A DNA stretch of 33,988 nucleotides, taken from contig JAEORO010000121.1 in the NCBI GenBank assembly GCA_016840855.1, forward strand, positions 1 to 33,988, given 5' to 3'. Position numbers and translations under genes: made by a program. Shown here in pieces: positions 33,677 to 33,988 of this stretch. The notes beneath the pieces are model-generated. The model was not told where the DNA came from. It made no database searches and saw only the letters and a list, made by a program, of their open reading frames with translations. This DNA comes from Candidatus Thorarchaeota archaeon (lineage in GTDB: Archaea > Asgardarchaeota > Thorarchaeia > Thorarchaeales > Thorarchaeaceae). Within the stretch, counting starts at the first letter, position 1. Every line of letters starts with the position of its first letter.

Positions 33677-33988
33677 TTATTCAACTCCACAACGCTTCTT
33701 CAAGAAATCCCAGTCATGATTGACCTGTTCTTGGATTCTCTTTCTGAAGTCTTCCCACTCTGGTTTGAAGAGGTGCTTGAACTGTCCCTGAGTCTTGAAG
33801 TACTCATCAACAGGTTTCAGACCTGCCTCTGCGACTCGTTTGCTCGGAGCTGACATGATCCATTCCTCACCATCTATGACTTCGTAGAGAGGATGGAGTC
33901 CAGTTTCCACAGCAAGTCTAGACAGCGAAATGGTGTCCCCTGTTGCAGAACGCCAACCTCTGGGACAAGGTGAGAACGCGTGCACGAA
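33677..33988 (-). CDS. porB: Pyruvate:ferredoxin oxidoreductase beta subunit, C-terminal part
   Basis: This is the last ~103 residues of a gene that enters from the right edge, so its start is not seen. It reads FVHAFSPCPRGWR, then 'SLSRLAVETGLHPLYEVIDGEEW', 'KPVDEYFKTQGQFKHL' and a helical end. The CPRGW cysteine and the block after it are characteristic of PorB, the thiamine-diphosphate subunit that decarboxylates pyruvate to acetyl-CoA and passes electrons to ferredoxin. PorB usually follows PorA/PorG/PorD genes; those would lie outside the window, upstream. A strong terminator follows it, so it ends that operon. Confidence 0.88.
   Translation of the reverse strand, partial: FVHAFSPCPRGWRSATGDTISLSRLAVETGLHPLYEVIDGEEWIMSAPSKRVAEAGLKPVDEYFKTQGQFKHLFKPEWEDFRKRIQEQVNHDWDFLKKRCGVE

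Overview
The window looks like a piece of an Asgard archaeal chromosome, most like the Thorarchaeia; this is inference from gene content, since no rRNA or other marker is present. Supporting signs are a gelsolin-like protein and a longin-like protein (both eukaryotic-signature families known from Asgard genomes), a pyruvate:ferredoxin oxidoreductase beta subunit, a stand-alone Lrp/AsnC ligand-binding (RAM) domain, archaeal TATA elements, short Shine-Dalgarno motifs, and frequent GTG/TTG starts. Genes are densely packed and lie on both strands. I saw no tRNA, rRNA, CRISPR array or insertion sequence.

Layout. 1-1755: a flavodoxin (cut by the window edge) and a radical SAM protein, transcribed divergently from a strikingly symmetric promoter region. 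1930-2657: two small membrane proteins. 2734-17806, minus strand: the dominant feature, a tightly coupled six-gene operon. In order of transcription it holds an ABC-2 permease, an ABC ATPase with an unrecognised ~245-residue N-terminal extension, a ~1455-residue membrane-anchored subtilisin-like protein that has lost its catalytic serine, a second ABC ATPase, a 2157-residue surface protein (beta-propeller-like head, about 65 thrombospondin type-3 calcium-binding repeats, C-terminal membrane anchor), and a small beta-sandwich protein. 18015-20375: a large unrecognised protein, possibly glycoside-hydrolase-like.

20461-22117: a longin-like protein and a zinc-finger protein. 22230-24363: L-aspartate oxidase (NadB) and an isoprenylcysteine/phospholipid-type membrane methyltransferase. 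24360-28016, minus: a Vps62/DUF946-like protein and a GH38 alpha-mannosidase. 28142-28894: a GNAT acetyltransferase. 28933-31067, minus: a gelsolin-like protein, a stand-alone RAM domain and a TspO/MBR-like membrane protein. 31259-31411, minus: a 50-residue cysteine-rich ORF. 31527-33575, minus: glycerophosphodiester phosphodiesterase and a zinc-dependent alcohol dehydrogenase-family enzyme. 33677-33988, minus: the C-terminal part of PorB, followed by a good hairpin terminator.

The best candidate for an undescribed system is the six-gene operon. It resembles in outline the bacterial GldA/GldF/GldG gliding/secretion ABC module: ATPase, ABC-2 permease, and an extracytoplasmic protein with a GldG/IFT52-like domain. 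Here the extracytoplasmic partner is fused to a dead subtilisin fold, and the operon also encodes a giant calcium-binding surface fibre. I infer a machine that assembles, anchors or moves a cell-surface adhesin; nothing in the sequence proves transport of that protein.
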